Part shown: positions 9,229 to 18,721 of the stretch, piece by piece
Layout: each line of letters opens with the position of its first letter
Numbering within the stretch: position 1 is the first letter of the stretch
Assembly (NCBI GenBank): GCA_014239735.1
Contig: JAAZYI010000028.1
Location: forward strand, 1 to 52,158
Length of the DNA stretch: 52,158 bases
Direction: 5' to 3'
Source of the DNA: Dehalococcoidia bacterium
GTDB taxonomy: Bacteria > Chloroflexota > Dehalococcoidia > Lucifugimonadales > Lucifugimonadaceae
Translations under genes and position numbers: made by a program
The notes under the pieces: generated by a model
Database searches by the model: none
What the model saw: the letters and a program-made list of their open reading frames with translations, nothing else
What the model was told of the DNA's origin: nothing

Positions 9229-9684
9229 ATGAAAATAGCTATAGGTGGTGATCATGGTGGATTTGAATTAAAAGAGAAGCTAATTGCTTATTTAAAGTCT
9301 AAAAGCCATGAAGTTATCGATTTAGGCGCATACGAATTTAATTCAACTGATGACTATCCTGATTTTTGCTTCCCAGTTGCAAAAATGGTTGCTGAAAAAA
9401 AAGCAGATAGAGGAATTATTTCTTGTATGAGCGGCATAGGAGCCGTAATCACAGCAAATAAAGTAAAAGGGGTTAGAGCCGGCTTGTGTCATACAGAATA
9501 TCTGGCGAAACAAGGTGTTGAGCATGATGATATGAATGTTTTATGTATCGGGGCAATAATCGTGGATCACAATATTGTAGAAAACTTGGTTTCAGAATTT
9601 TTAAGTGCTAAGTTTCTAACTGAAGAAAAATATACTAGACGATTAAACAAAGTTATAAATATTGAAAATTCGGAAGAATTATAA
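9229..9684 (+). CDS. rpiB: Ribose-5-phosphate isomerase B
   Basis: Interconverts ribulose-5-phosphate and ribose-5-phosphate. This 151-residue RpiB/LacA-LacB family protein has the N-terminal GGDHGGFELK with D8 and H9, catalytic C66 in SCMSGIG, the ANKVKGVRAGLCH segment and DDMNVLCIG. CMSGIG replaces the more common CGTGIG but keeps the Cys. It lies 7 bp after tkt and directly abuts tal. Confidence 0.94.
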   Translation: MKIAIGGDHGGFELKEKLIAYLKSKSHEVIDLGAYEFNSTDDYPDFCFPVAKMVAEKKADRGIISCMSGIGAVITANKVKGVRAGLCHTEYLAKQGVEHDDMNVLCIGAIIVDHNIVENLVSEFLSAKFLTEEKYTRRLNKVINIENSEEL

Positions 9685-10761
9685 TTGAATCCAGAAATAC
9701 AAAAAATTAATAAACTAGGTCAATCTATATGGTTAGATTCTATTTCTAGAGGAATAATTAATAATGGAAAGTTAAGCTCCATGATTTCTGAGGGGATTTC
9801 AGGTATTACATCTAATCCTGCTATATTTCAAAAAGCACTTTCCTCAGAAGATACTTATGATGAAGATATTAAATCTTTAATTAATTCAGGTGAAAATAAT
9901 GCGAAAAATATTTTTCAGAATTTATCTATAAAAGATATATTTGATGCTTGTGAATTACTAAAACCGCTTTATGAAAAAACTAATGGACGGGACGGATTTG
10001 TAAGTATAGAAATAGATCCCAAATTTGCTAATGATACTAAAAACAGTATTAATGAAGGGATTTACCTGCATAAATCTATTGGTCAGCCTAATGTGATGAT
10101 TAAAGTTCCTGGCACAGAAGCTGGTATGCCTGTAATAGAACATTTAATCAGCTTAGGTATAAATGTTAATGTAACTTTATTGTTTTCAAGATCTATGTAT
10201 AAAAAAGCAGCAAATGCCTATATAAATGGACTTAATAAATTATCTGTAAATAAAATAAATAAAATAAATTCTGTAGCTTCTTTCTTCATTAGCAGAATAG
10301 ATACATCTACAGATAAAGTTATAGATGAAAAATCTCAAGGAAAAGTTGCTATATCAAACGCAATTCTTGCTTACAACGATTATAAAAAAATATTTTCAGA
10401 AGAAGCTTTTAGTAAATTAGAAAAACATGGTGCCAATAAACAGAGGCTCCTATGGGCTTCTACTTCGATTAAGAATCCAAATTATGAAAAGCTTCTCTAC
10501 GTTGAAAAACTAACAGGGCCTGAGACTGTAAACACAGTTCCAGAAAATGTATACAAAGAAATTATCTCAAATACAAATCAATATGAAGATTTACTTAATT
10601 CTGATAGTAAATACCACCAACAAGTTATTACAAATGCTTTAGATGAAAATGATATGGAAAGTATTACCGATGAATTGCTTATTGATGGAATAAGGCTTTT
10701 TGAAGAAGCTTTCGATAGTCTTTTGGGTGAAATAAAAAATAAGATTACTGATCGCTTATAG
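9685..10761 (+). CDS. tal: Transaldolase
   Basis: Transfers dihydroxyacetone units between sedoheptulose-7-phosphate and glyceraldehyde-3-phosphate. The 358 residues include GISGITSNPAIFQKAL at about 37-52, FVSIEIDPKFANDT, the Schiff-base Lys K140 in VMIKVPGTEAG and GINVNVTLLFS. This is the longer Tal subfamily found alone or fused to phosphoglucose isomerase. Here the isomerase is a separate gene starting 4 bp after the stop. The start codon is TTG, immediately after the rpiB TAA. The C-terminal region has LLWASTSIKNPNY, expected for the substrate loop. Confidence 0.95.
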   Translation: MNPEIQKINKLGQSIWLDSISRGIINNGKLSSMISEGISGITSNPAIFQKALSSEDTYDEDIKSLINSGENNAKNIFQNLSIKDIFDACELLKPLYEKTNGRDGFVSIEIDPKFANDTKNSINEGIYLHKSIGQPNVMIKVPGTEAGMPVIEHLISLGINVNVTLLFSRSMYKKAANAYINGLNKLSVNKINKINSVASFFISRIDTSTDKVIDEKSQGKVAISNAILAYNDYKKIFSEEAFSKLEKHGANKQRLLWASTSIKNPNYEKLLYVEKLTGPETVNTVPENVYKEIISNTNQYEDLLNSDSKYHQQVITNALDENDMESITDELLIDGIRLFEEAFDSLLGEIKNKITDRL

Positions 10762-10764
10762 AGC

Positions 10765-12297
10765 ATGTCAGAGTATAATCTACAGCATAAAAATCCTAGT
10801 TTTGCCCATGAAATCAAAGAGGATTTCGACAGTCTTATGTCATCTAAAAATATCTGGATAGATCACCCTCTTTCATACAAAGATCGCTTAGGTTGGCTTG
10901 AAACCTCAGCCCTCATAAATAAATCAATAAAATTATGCAAAGATGCCTTTGATGAGATAGATGCAGAATTTAACCCTTCTTCAGTTGTATTTGTTGGAAT
11001 GGGGGGTAGTATTCAAACTGGCAAAGTATTAAACCAGATAAGCTTAAATAATAAATATCAGCTTCTTTTTATGGACAGCACAAATCCTAAGGATGTTAAT
11101 TTAGCTAGAGAGAAAATTGATTTATTAAGTACAATTTTTATTTTTATGAGTAAATCTGGAACAACTCTGGAAACAAACAAAATAATGAATTTTTTTATTA
11201 AAGAGCTTGCCATAGAAGATGAGTCTAATTTTGGGAATAGGTTTATTGCGCTAACTGACAAAGGGACCCCTTTAGAAAAATTTGCCCGAGAGAAAAAATT
11301 TTTAAAAGTGCTCAATACTCCAGCAAATATAGGGGGAAGATTTTCTTCATCTACACCATTTGGAGTTTTTCCTGCAACTTTCATGAATGACATATTAAAT
11401 ATGCTTGAAAATAATTATTTTTGGGACTTAGATCGAATTCGGACGAAATGCTTAGCACTTACTTCTATATTGAAAAATTCTTATGATAATTATGGTGGAG
11501 TTTTATATTTAAATATCCCCGAAGAAATAAATCAAATGGGTATTTGGCTAGAACAAATAATTACTGAATCAACTGGTAAAAATGGGAAAGGTATAATGCC
11601 TATAATTAATAGTGAAAGCAATATTAAATGTCCTAAAATATTAATAAACAATGAGGCTACGAGAAAAATCAATAATCATAATGCAGATGAACTAATAATA
11701 AACTTAGATAAAAATACAATTTTTGAAGATATGTTTATATGGCAAGCATCTATATCAATATTATGCAAACACATGTCAGTGTTCCCTTTCGACGAACCTG
11801 ATGTAGCAAAATCAAAAATAAACACTGAGAGCTTATTAAAAAAACATGAGAATATTCAAAATGTGGTCATACCTTATTCTGACACTGATATAAATAATAT
11901 GATAAGTGAAAATAAAACAAATCAAGTTTTATATATAAATCTATATTTAAATGAAGAAGAAGAAATTAATATCTCTTTAAATAAATTAAAAGAAAAATTA
12001 AGTTTGACTCACGGCATAAATATAATCACTGGATTTGGGCCCCGCTATTTACATTCAGTTGGTCAGATACAAAAAGGCGGCATAAAAGATACGTGGTCTA
12101 TATTTTTTTATGATGAAAACTTAATAAATCCTTACAGCGAAAAAAATAACTACAAAGATTTAAGCGACACATTCAAAGCTCAAATGTTAGGAGATTTTAA
12201 TGCTTTAAAAGAACTTGAGATAAACGCTTATTTAGTTAACATTGATTCAAATAAACCAAATCCATTCTATGAAATTATGGATGCGATAAAGGAGTAA
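10765..12297 (+). CDS. pgi: Glucose-6-phosphate isomerase (Tal-Pgi fusion subtype, unfused)
   Basis: Interconverts glucose-6-phosphate and fructose-6-phosphate. The two SIS-fold halves are recognisable: VFVGMGGSIQTGK, then SKSGTTLETNK (the SxSGTT phosphate loop), and at the C-terminus GFGPRYLHSVGQIQKGG, which carries the conserved H and Q region. This ending is characteristic of the isomerase half of bifunctional transaldolase/isomerase proteins rather than of E. coli-type Pgi. The protein is 510 residues. Together with the separate tal gene just upstream it looks like the split version of that fusion. Downstream gnd starts two bases after the stop. Confidence 0.92.
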   Translation: MSEYNLQHKNPSFAHEIKEDFDSLMSSKNIWIDHPLSYKDRLGWLETSALINKSIKLCKDAFDEIDAEFNPSSVVFVGMGGSIQTGKVLNQISLNNKYQLLFMDSTNPKDVNLAREKIDLLSTIFIFMSKSGTTLETNKIMNFFIKELAIEDESNFGNRFIALTDKGTPLEKFAREKKFLKVLNTPANIGGRFSSSTPFGVFPATFMNDILNMLENNYFWDLDRIRTKCLALTSILKNSYDNYGGVLYLNIPEEINQMGIWLEQIITESTGKNGKGIMPIINSESNIKCPKILINNEATRKINNHNADELIINLDKNTIFEDMFIWQASISILCKHMSVFPFDEPDVAKSKINTESLLKKHENIQNVVIPYSDTDINNMISENKTNQVLYINLYLNEEEEINISLNKLKEKLSLTHGINIITGFGPRYLHSVGQIQKGGIKDTWSIFFYDENLINPYSEKNNYKDLSDTFKAQMLGDFNALKELEINAYLVNIDSNKPNPFYEIMDAIKE

Positions 12298-12299
12298 TA

Positions 12300-13208
12300 A
12301 TGGAGATTGCAATTATAGGTCTAGGAAAAATGGGGCTAGGTATTTCAAAAAGACTCACAAAAGAAGGTCATAAAGTATATGGATATGATTCAAAGTGGAA
12401 TGCTAGCAAATACTCAAAAAATGACATAAACGGCTCTAGCGATCTGAATGAACTAATAAATGGATTTAACCAGAACTCAAAAAAAATTGTATGGGTTATG
12501 GTTCCTTCTGGAGATCCTACTAAATCAACTATTAGTAAATTAAAATCTTTATTAAGCAGCGAAGATATTATTATAGATGGCGGAAATTCCTTTTATAAAG
12601 ATTCTATTAAAAATTCTATAGAATTAAGTGAAAAAAATATTCATTTGTTAGATTCTGGTACTAGCGGAGGAGTTTGGGGTGAAAAGGAAGGATATTGCTT
12701 AATGGTTGGAGGAAATAAAAATGCATATGATCAATGTGAACCTATTTTTAAATCACTTGCTTCTGGTGGTATGGGTTATGGCTATATGGGGCCGAGCGGG
12801 TCAGGTCACTTTGTAAAAATGATTCACAATGGAATTGAATACGGAATGATGCAATCAATGGCAGAAGGGATTGAGATACTGCATGAAAAGAAAGAGTTTA
12901 ATCTTAATTTGTCCCAAATAACTTCTCTTTGGCAGCATGGAAGTGTTGTAAGATCATGGCTCTTAGATCTTTTAAATAACGCTTTACTCGAGGACTCGGA
13001 GTTATCCAATGTTGCGCCTTATGTTGAAGATTCAGGAGAAGGCAGGTGGACAATAAAAGAAGGTATAGATTTGGATGTCCCAACTCATGCAATCACATCC
13101 TCGCTATATTCAAGATTTTATTCAAGAAGAAATGATTCTTTTGGATTTAAAATATTAGCTTCTCTTAGAAATCAATTCGGCGGTCATTCTATAAAAAAGG
13201 CTAATTAA
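12300..13208 (+). CDS. gnd: 6-phosphogluconate dehydrogenase, short (NAD-type) class
   Basis: Oxidatively decarboxylates 6-phosphogluconate to ribulose-5-phosphate. The Rossmann motif IGLGKMG is at 6-12, IIDGGNSFYKDS at about 91-102, DSGTSGGVWGEKEGYCLMVGG at 118-138, and catalytic K173, N177 and E180 lie in GHFVKMIHNGIEYG. DSGEGRWT follows. With 302 residues it belongs to the short class (GndA/YqeC-like, often NAD-dependent), not the ~470-residue NADP enzyme. GGAG precedes the ATG. The last 8 bp overlap the end of the convergent FGGY kinase. No glucose-6-phosphate dehydrogenase gene accompanies it, so its substrate may come from gluconate. Confidence 0.93.
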   Translation: MEIAIIGLGKMGLGISKRLTKEGHKVYGYDSKWNASKYSKNDINGSSDLNELINGFNQNSKKIVWVMVPSGDPTKSTISKLKSLLSSEDIIIDGGNSFYKDSIKNSIELSEKNIHLLDSGTSGGVWGEKEGYCLMVGGNKNAYDQCEPIFKSLASGGMGYGYMGPSGSGHFVKMIHNGIEYGMMQSMAEGIEILHEKKEFNLNLSQITSLWQHGSVVRSWLLDLLNNALLEDSELSNVAPYVEDSGEGRWTIKEGIDLDVPTHAITSSLYSRFYSRRNDSFGFKILASLRNQFGGHSIKKAN

Positions 13209-14724
13209 ATATTTTTGAATAAAGATCTTCCTGTCTATTCATTGCATTCTGATATATGATCATATTTTTTTCGTTTGGATCATAAAATTCACTAACTTCA
13301 AAATTAAAGTCATCAAATGAGCTAGATATTCCCATAGCATTTAACGCTAAAATCGCAGTTCCTCTACCTGTATCTTCAGGAACATTTGATACTCCTACTC
13401 TCATCCCTAAAACATCTGACAACATTTGAAGCCAATATTTTGAAGACTTAACAGCTCCTCCAGAAGCAACAACTAAGCAATCTTCTTGCAGCAAAGTCAT
13501 TAGTCTCTTTGAAACCAACCCAAATCTGTATGCTATAGATTCTAGAAAAGCTTGATAAATTTCTGTCTTGGTTGTAGATAGCCTGATGCCTGTTAGTGTT
13601 CCTGTAGCATTCTCAGCCCAACCTACGGCTCTTTCGCCTGCCAAAAAAGGTAAAACAGTTAGGCCGTGGCCATCAGGTTCAGATCTTAGAAGCATATTTT
13701 CTAATTCTAGATTAGATTCGCTTGCATTAATTTCATCGATTGAATTTGAATCTACATTTGCGTGAATATTCATTAATTTCTTTAGCCACAAACCTACATT
13801 TCCGCCTTCTGAAAAAGCACCTCCCAACAAACTATGGTTTTCGCCAAGCCTATAATTCCATAATCCCTGAGGAATATTTATTTTTGATTTATTTGTTAAT
13901 ACTCTCAATGCTCCGGTTGTTCCAATGGAGAGAGCTATTTTATTTTCTGAATTACAACCAACTCCTATATTTGATGAAGCGCCATCACCTACTGGCAAGA
14001 AAAATGGTACTTTTGCCAACTTAGTCCATCTCTTTGAGTATTCAGTATTCAGCCCTTCTACTGTTTTTGTGTAAGGGCTCAAATTAGGAAGATTATCTTC
14101 ATTTAAGTCAATAAAATTTAATCCAGGAGTATACCAGGTTAATTTTTTTCTGTTCAGCAATCCTGTCCAACTTGCAACTGAATAACTAATATCAATATCT
14201 TTATTCTTCATCCATCTTCTTAATAAGTAATTAGAAAAATCAGTCCAAATATATATTTTTTTGTCCAAATCTGGATATTTTTCTTTAAACCAGATAATTC
14301 TTGAAGGGATATATGAAGTATGCATTGGGCACCCAGTATCATCATAAAAAACTTTCTGATTGACGCCTTCTTTAAGCTTTGCAAGTTGCTTATATGGTCT
14401 TGTGTCTGCATAAGTAAATACATCAGTTACAGGAGAGTTATTTTCATCTAAACCAATAATTGTGCTAGCCATTGTGTCAGTTGAAAATGCAATAATTTCA
14501 TATCCTGAACTTTTTGATATCAATTCATCAATGCCTCTCTCAATGATTTGGGCAGATTCTTGCGCATTAAAAATATAGGTTCCATCCGTTTTTATAGTCA
14601 TCCAGTGTTCAAATTTAATATTGTGCCCTTCAATCGGATTAGCGTTTAAATCAAATAAGCCTATTTTTACAAATGATGTGCCAATATCTAAAACTAAAAT
14701 TGCCTTTTTGTTTTGAGTGCCCAC
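13201..14724 (-). CDS. FGGY-family carbohydrate kinase, probably gluconokinase
   Basis: ATP-dependent sugar kinase of the FGGY/hexokinase fold, 507 residues. Visible: phosphate-1 loop LVLDIGTSFVKIGLFD, STDTMASTIIG, YADTRPYKQ, PMHTSYIPSRIIWFKEKYPD, a GDGASSNIGVGC loop (catalytic Asp region), ALSIGTTGALRV (phosphate 2), LAGERAVGW and ASGGAVKSSKYWLQMLSDVLG. The HxSYxPxxIxWF element is closer to FGGY gluconokinases than to glycerol kinase. Xylulokinase remains possible. Its position tail-to-tail with gnd, with a gluconolactonase in the opposing operon, favours gluconate as substrate; that is inference. The first 40 bp upstream show no strong promoter. Confidence 0.8.
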   Translation of the reverse strand: MGTQNKKAILVLDIGTSFVKIGLFDLNANPIEGHNIKFEHWMTIKTDGTYIFNAQESAQIIERGIDELISKSSGYEIIAFSTDTMASTIIGLDENNSPVTDVFTYADTRPYKQLAKLKEGVNQKVFYDDTGCPMHTSYIPSRIIWFKEKYPDLDKKIYIWTDFSNYLLRRWMKNKDIDISYSVASWTGLLNRKKLTWYTPGLNFIDLNEDNLPNLSPYTKTVEGLNTEYSKRWTKLAKVPFFLPVGDGASSNIGVGCNSENKIALSIGTTGALRVLTNKSKINIPQGLWNYRLGENHSLLGGAFSEGGNVGLWLKKLMNIHANVDSNSIDEINASESNLELENMLLRSEPDGHGLTVLPFLAGERAVGWAENATGTLTGIRLSTTKTEIYQAFLESIAYRFGLVSKRLMTLLQEDCLVVASGGAVKSSKYWLQMLSDVLGMRVGVSNVPEDTGRGTAILALNAMGISSSFDDFNFEVSEFYDPNEKNMIIYQNAMNRQEDLYSKIFN

Positions 14725-14779
14725 TAGATATTCAAGCTAGTAATAATTAGATGAGAATTATTCCAATATGCACTGGATA

Positions 14780-15652
14780 CTATTTTCTCCATCCCACTGA
14801 AGGTGCTGTTACGATTTTCTCTTGAGTCTTTTTCATATCTAATTTTCCCCACTTTTTATTTGGATCAGCTTCAGGAATAGAATCAATAAGCAACTGAGTG
14901 TAAGGATGCTTAGGATTTTTAATTACAGTCTCTACATCACCAGCCTCAACTAAATTCCCTTTATATAGAATCATTATTTCATCACTGATCTGGTATGCGG
15001 TAGTTAAATCATGCGTAACATATACAACAGCAATACCTAATTCTTTATTTAATCTAGATACAGCATCCAAAATTGTCGCTCTCAAAGATGCATCAACAGC
15101 GGAGACAGGCTCATCAGCCAAAATAACTCTCGGTTTTAATAGTAGAGCCCTAGCAACCATAACTCTTTGTCTTTGTCCGCCACTTAGTTGGTGAGGAAGC
15201 CTTCCTAGTGTCTCTGCAGGAACCAAACCTACCATCTCTAAAGCTTGATTAACCATATAAACAGCCTCGTCTCGGTTTTCTGCCATTTTAAAGTTATTAA
15301 TAGGACTAAATAGTACATGATCTACTTTATAGAAAGGATTATAAGAACCATATGGGTCTTGGAATATAGGCTGAACTTCTCTTCTAAACTCTCTTCTTTG
15401 AGTTCTAGAAATATCTTTAAGATTTTTTCCGTCGTATTCTACTGACCCGCTCGTTGGATTAGCAATACCTAATAATAACCTTGCTAATGTTGTTTTTCCA
15501 CTACCTGATTCCCCAGCAACAGCTATAATTTTTGGGTTTTTTTGGTCTAGACTCATAGAAATATCATTCACAGCAATGTTTTCTTGTTCTCTACTAAGAA
15601 AACCTCCTCCGAATACTTTTGTAACATTTTTTGCTTCTAATACTGCTGGCAT
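14780..15652 (-). CDS. dppF: Dipeptide/oligopeptide ABC transporter ATP-binding protein (DppF/OppF-like)
   Basis: One of two cytoplasmic ATPases powering peptide uptake. Walker A AGESGSGKTT near residues 44-53, Q-loop QPIFQDPYGSYNP, ABC signature LSGGQRQRVMVARAL, Walker B RVILADEPVSAVD and switch His VVYVTHDL are all present. It has 290 residues, slightly shorter than most OppF, and the C-terminal peptide-transporter extension is brief. It is the last gene of the 18653-to-14780 minus-strand operon. A 17-bp gap separates it from the upstream ATPase gene, with an AGGAG-type site (TTAGGAGAAAA) before the ATG. Confidence 0.93.
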   Translation of the reverse strand: MPAVLEAKNVTKVFGGGFLSREQENIAVNDISMSLDQKNPKIIAVAGESGSGKTTLARLLLGIANPTSGSVEYDGKNLKDISRTQRREFRREVQPIFQDPYGSYNPFYKVDHVLFSPINNFKMAENRDEAVYMVNQALEMVGLVPAETLGRLPHQLSGGQRQRVMVARALLLKPRVILADEPVSAVDASLRATILDAVSRLNKELGIAVVYVTHDLTTAYQISDEIMILYKGNLVEAGDVETVIKNPKHPYTQLLIDSIPEADPNKKWGKLDMKKTQEKIVTAPSVGWRK

Positions 15653-15669
15653 TTTTTCTCCTAATTAAA

Positions 15670-16683
15670 CTAATTACCGTAACTAGCACAGTTTTTACAA
15701 TCTTGAATAAAATGATCTTTTTCTACCTTCACCCATGGAATTAGGTTGGGGTTAGTTTTTCCAATCCTTAAGCAAAAAGCACAGCCTTCAGGAAGGTTCA
15801 AAAGAGTTGCAGGAAGCCCAGGAATTCCTATGAAATCTGTTTTATTGCTCAATGTAGGAAGGCTCTTGATAAGAAGTCTTGTATATGGATGCTTCGGTGA
15901 CTTAAATACTGTTTTCACAGGCCCAACTTCAACTAGTCTTCCAGCATACATAACCCCAACGTGGTCAGAAAATTGAGCAACTAAGCCCATATCGTGACCT
16001 ATTAATATAATAGATGCGTGCAAACCTTCTTGCAGCCTTCCTAAGGTCTGCATTACATTTCTTTGTACAACCACATCTAATGCGCTTGTAGGTTCGTCTG
16101 CAACTATAATTCTTGGCTCCATTGAGGTAGCTATTGCTATTGCTACTCTTTGCTTCATTCCTCCACTTAATTCGTGAGGATACATTTCAGCAACTCCAGG
16201 CGCTAAGTCAACAGCAAGTAAAAGTCTTTCAACAACTTGAATTTGCTCTTCTTTAGACATCTTCTCATCACGACTTACTTGGTGGTCATACAATCCATCG
16301 AGTATTTGATTTTTTATTTTCATTACAGGGTTTAAAGAATTCATAGCACCTTGAGGCACTAAAGCAACTTCATTTAGCCTCTGCAATCTCATCTCTTCTT
16401 CATCTAAATCTAGCAAATCTTGGTCGCCTACAAGCACTTGGCCTCCAGCAATTCTTCCAGGTGCCCTAGTAAGCCTCATTAGAGCCATTGCTAATGTACT
16501 TTTACCACTTCCAGATTCGCCGACTAGCGCCATTCTTTCACCTTGACGAAGGGAAAAGCTTACGCCATCAACAGCTTTTACAACTCCATCAGGAGTATCA
16601 TAGTGAACTTTAAGGTCTTTTACATCTATTCCTATTTCAGATACAGGCGACTTCTTAGATGCTGTTTTTTGTTTAGTTGTCAT
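15670..16683 (-). CDS. dppD: Dipeptide/oligopeptide ABC transporter ATP-binding protein (DppD/OppD-like)
   Basis: Second ATPase of the peptide importer. It has VGESGSGKSTLAMALM (Walker A), VALVPQGAMNSLNP (Q-loop), ELSGGMKQRVAIAIAT (signature), RIIVADEPTSALD (Walker B) and IILIGHDMG (switch His). After the nucleotide-binding domain the oligopeptide/dipeptide C-terminal domain contains CAFC and, near the end, CKNC. DppD-type proteins carry Cys residues here and some bind an Fe-S cluster. The start overlaps the end of the permease gene (ATGA). It is 337 residues, normal length. Confidence 0.93.
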   Translation of the reverse strand: MTTKQKTASKKSPVSEIGIDVKDLKVHYDTPDGVVKAVDGVSFSLRQGERMALVGESGSGKSTLAMALMRLTRAPGRIAGGQVLVGDQDLLDLDEEEMRLQRLNEVALVPQGAMNSLNPVMKIKNQILDGLYDHQVSRDEKMSKEEQIQVVERLLLAVDLAPGVAEMYPHELSGGMKQRVAIAIATSMEPRIIVADEPTSALDVVVQRNVMQTLGRLQEGLHASIILIGHDMGLVAQFSDHVGVMYAGRLVEVGPVKTVFKSPKHPYTRLLIKSLPTLSNKTDFIGIPGLPATLLNLPEGCAFCLRIGKTNPNLIPWVKVEKDHFIQDCKNCASYGN

Positions 16684-17615
16684 ACTCTTTTCCTTAACCT
16701 AGGATTAGACCATTCATCCAAGCCTGCTGTTATTAAAAATAAACCAACGAATATCATTGCCAATACTACTATTGGAGGGCCAAACCACCACCACATTCCA
16801 TGAAGAATGGATGAGAATTGTATATTCCAATAAATTGTCATCCCAAGGGTTGGGCTATCAAATGGACCCAATCCAAGTGCCTCAAGACCCACAGACGCTA
16901 GGATTGCAGATGCAACAGATCCTACTAAGGAAGCACCAATATATGGAGCTAAATTAGGCAACATTTCTTTAAACATAATTGAGAATCCACTAGTACCGCT
17001 CAACCTTGCTATTTCAACGTATAACTGTTCTCTCATAACAAGTACTTGTGATCTTATGGTTCTTGCAGGCCATACCCATGCAACTGCCGATACTGCCAGA
17101 CCCATCTGCTGCACACTTAGTCCGCTTTGTATATTCACAGCAATTACAATCAGTATAAGGATTCCAGGAATAGTTAATCCTACGTCCACAATTGTACTAA
17201 TAATCTGATCAACCCATCCTCCATAATAGGCAGCAATAAATGCAAGTAGAGTGCCAACAGTAATACCAATCAGTCCAGCAATCAATCCTATCTGTAAAGT
17301 CAGTGGAATTCCGGCAATCATTACAGACATTACATCTCTACCTTGGCGATCTGTTCCTAGAATATAACCTCCAGATCTTGTTTCTGGATGATAGGGATCA
17401 AATTCAAACGGAGCCAAATCTGGACCACCACTTAACGGCCTAAACCTTTCAACTTCGTAAGTTGCATATCCAATTATTACAAATAGTACAAGGGAGGCTA
17501 GTAATGCTATACCTACACCCAAAGAAGGGTTCCTTCTTATATATCTAATTATATCCGCTAATCTTCTCTTAAAAGATTTTTTAGTTAAATCTTGACTCTC
17601 TACGACTGTAGTCAT
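16680..17615 (-). CDS. dppC: Dipeptide/oligopeptide ABC transporter permease (DppC/OppC-like)
   Basis: Inner permease subunit, 311 residues. It opens with a cytoplasmic N-terminus (KRRLADIIRYIRRNPS) and a first membrane span at about 33-52. The extracytoplasmic FDPYHPETRSGGYILGTDRQGRDVMS segment is typical of OppC_N plus the BPD_transp_1 domain. Further spans include LIAGLIGITVGTLLAFIAAYYGG and IPGILILIVIAVNI. The EAA-like coupling region EIARLSGTSGFSIMFKEMLPN lies near the middle. The last span ends in LITAGLDEWSNPRLR. It lies 3 bp after the DppB stop and overlaps dppD by 4 bp. Confidence 0.93.
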   Translation of the reverse strand: MTTVVESQDLTKKSFKRRLADIIRYIRRNPSLGVGIALLASLVLFVIIGYATYEVERFRPLSGGPDLAPFEFDPYHPETRSGGYILGTDRQGRDVMSVMIAGIPLTLQIGLIAGLIGITVGTLLAFIAAYYGGWVDQIISTIVDVGLTIPGILILIVIAVNIQSGLSVQQMGLAVSAVAWVWPARTIRSQVLVMREQLYVEIARLSGTSGFSIMFKEMLPNLAPYIGASLVGSVASAILASVGLEALGLGPFDSPTLGMTIYWNIQFSSILHGMWWWFGPPIVVLAMIFVGLFLITAGLDEWSNPRLRKRV

Positions 17616-17618
17616 AAT

Positions 17619-18653
17619 TTAACCTCCTCTCTTGTAGCTTACTCTAGGGTCTAGAAGAGGGTAAGTCACATCTATAATAAAAGTAGCCAAGCCTAAGGTT
17701 ACAATTACAATAAATATCATTCCTCTTATAACAAAGAAATCGTTTAATTTTATTGCTTGGTAAAGCGTATTGCCTAAACCTGGATATCTAAAAATTACCT
17801 CTACTAAAACAGATCCAGTAAATACTGTTCCAAGTGATAGTGCTAATGCTGTAGTTTGAGGAAGAACTGCATTCCTAACAGCATAATTAAAAAATAATCT
17901 TATACTTCTTAATCCTTTTGCTTCTGCTGCAATCATGAAGTCTTCGCCTTGATTAGTAACCATCATGCCTCTCATACCAAGAGCCCAAAAACCTAATGAA
18001 GCTAGAACAATTGAAGCGGCAGGTAAAATGGCGTGATGAATTACATCTATAGTAAATGATAGCTCCCATCTAGGGAGAGTTGCTACTGAATATCCTCCGA
18101 AAAGAGGAAACCAATCAAGATTAAATGCAAATATATATATCAAAACAAGCGCAAGTAAATAATATGGTATCGCTGCAAGTGTAAGAATCGGCATAAATAT
18201 GTATTGAAGAAAGTTAGGTGATTTAGGCCAACCTAATAATGCTCCTGCTACCGTTCCTACAAAAAAAGCAATAAAGGTACATACTGCTAACAACCCGAAT
18301 GTCCATATAACCGAATCTCCAATCAACGAGTTAACTGATTTTGGGAAATACGCAATAGAAGGGCCGAAATCAAACCTAAGCAGATCTGCCATATAGTTCC
18401 CATACTGAACTATTAGGGGCTTATCCAGTCCGAATTTTCTAGAATATGTTGCAGCCATTTCCTCTAGACCTGCCTGCATATGGCCACCTCTTTGGGCTTC
18501 CAAAAGAAGTTTTTCTTTTACTGGATCTTGACCAGAAAGTCTTGGTATTAAAAAAATCGCTGTGCTTGCAATCCATATAATCAATAAGAAAAATAAAAAC
18601 CTTCTAAAAACATAATTGGTGTATACAGCTGCTACAATATCTCTAAAGGTCAT
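17619..18653 (-). CDS. dppB: Dipeptide/oligopeptide ABC transporter permease (DppB/OppB-like)
   Basis: First gene of the importer operon, 344 residues. An N-terminal span (FLFFLLIIWIASTAIFLIP) is followed by an extended extracytoplasmic region and QYGNYMADLLRFDFGPSIAYF, the usual OppB element. Five further spans and the coupling loop AAEAKGLRSIRLFFNYAVRNAVLP complete the BPD_transp_1 domain. The end FIIDVTYPLLDPRVSY is diagnostic for this subfamily. AAAGGA lies about 10 bases before the ATG. It is divergent from the binding-protein gene at 18988, across a 334-bp region holding two GlnR-like repeat clusters. Confidence 0.93.
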   Translation of the reverse strand: MTFRDIVAAVYTNYVFRRFLFFLLIIWIASTAIFLIPRLSGQDPVKEKLLLEAQRGGHMQAGLEEMAATYSRKFGLDKPLIVQYGNYMADLLRFDFGPSIAYFPKSVNSLIGDSVIWTFGLLAVCTFIAFFVGTVAGALLGWPKSPNFLQYIFMPILTLAAIPYYLLALVLIYIFAFNLDWFPLFGGYSVATLPRWELSFTIDVIHHAILPAASIVLASLGFWALGMRGMMVTNQGEDFMIAAEAKGLRSIRLFFNYAVRNAVLPQTTALALSLGTVFTGSVLVEVIFRYPGLGNTLYQAIKLNDFFVIRGMIFIVIVTLGLATFIIDVTYPLLDPRVSYKRGG

Positions 18654-18721
18654 AACTCTATTTCCTTTAATCTTAATACTAGTTAATACTAAAATAATCT
18701 AAATTTGATCAAAATTTCGAA

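Noticed and set aside
11058-11393. 111-codon minus-strand ORF inside pgi
   Set aside because: It is antisense to the conserved SKSGTT region of glucose-6-phosphate isomerase.
13740-14024. 94-codon plus-strand ORF inside the FGGY kinase gene
   Set aside because: It is antisense to conserved kinase motifs and has no supporting signal.
18673-18692. Tandem TTAATACTAG/TTAATACTAA near dppB
   Set aside because: Two AT-rich units with a mismatch are likely to be chance in this composition. I do not call it an operator.
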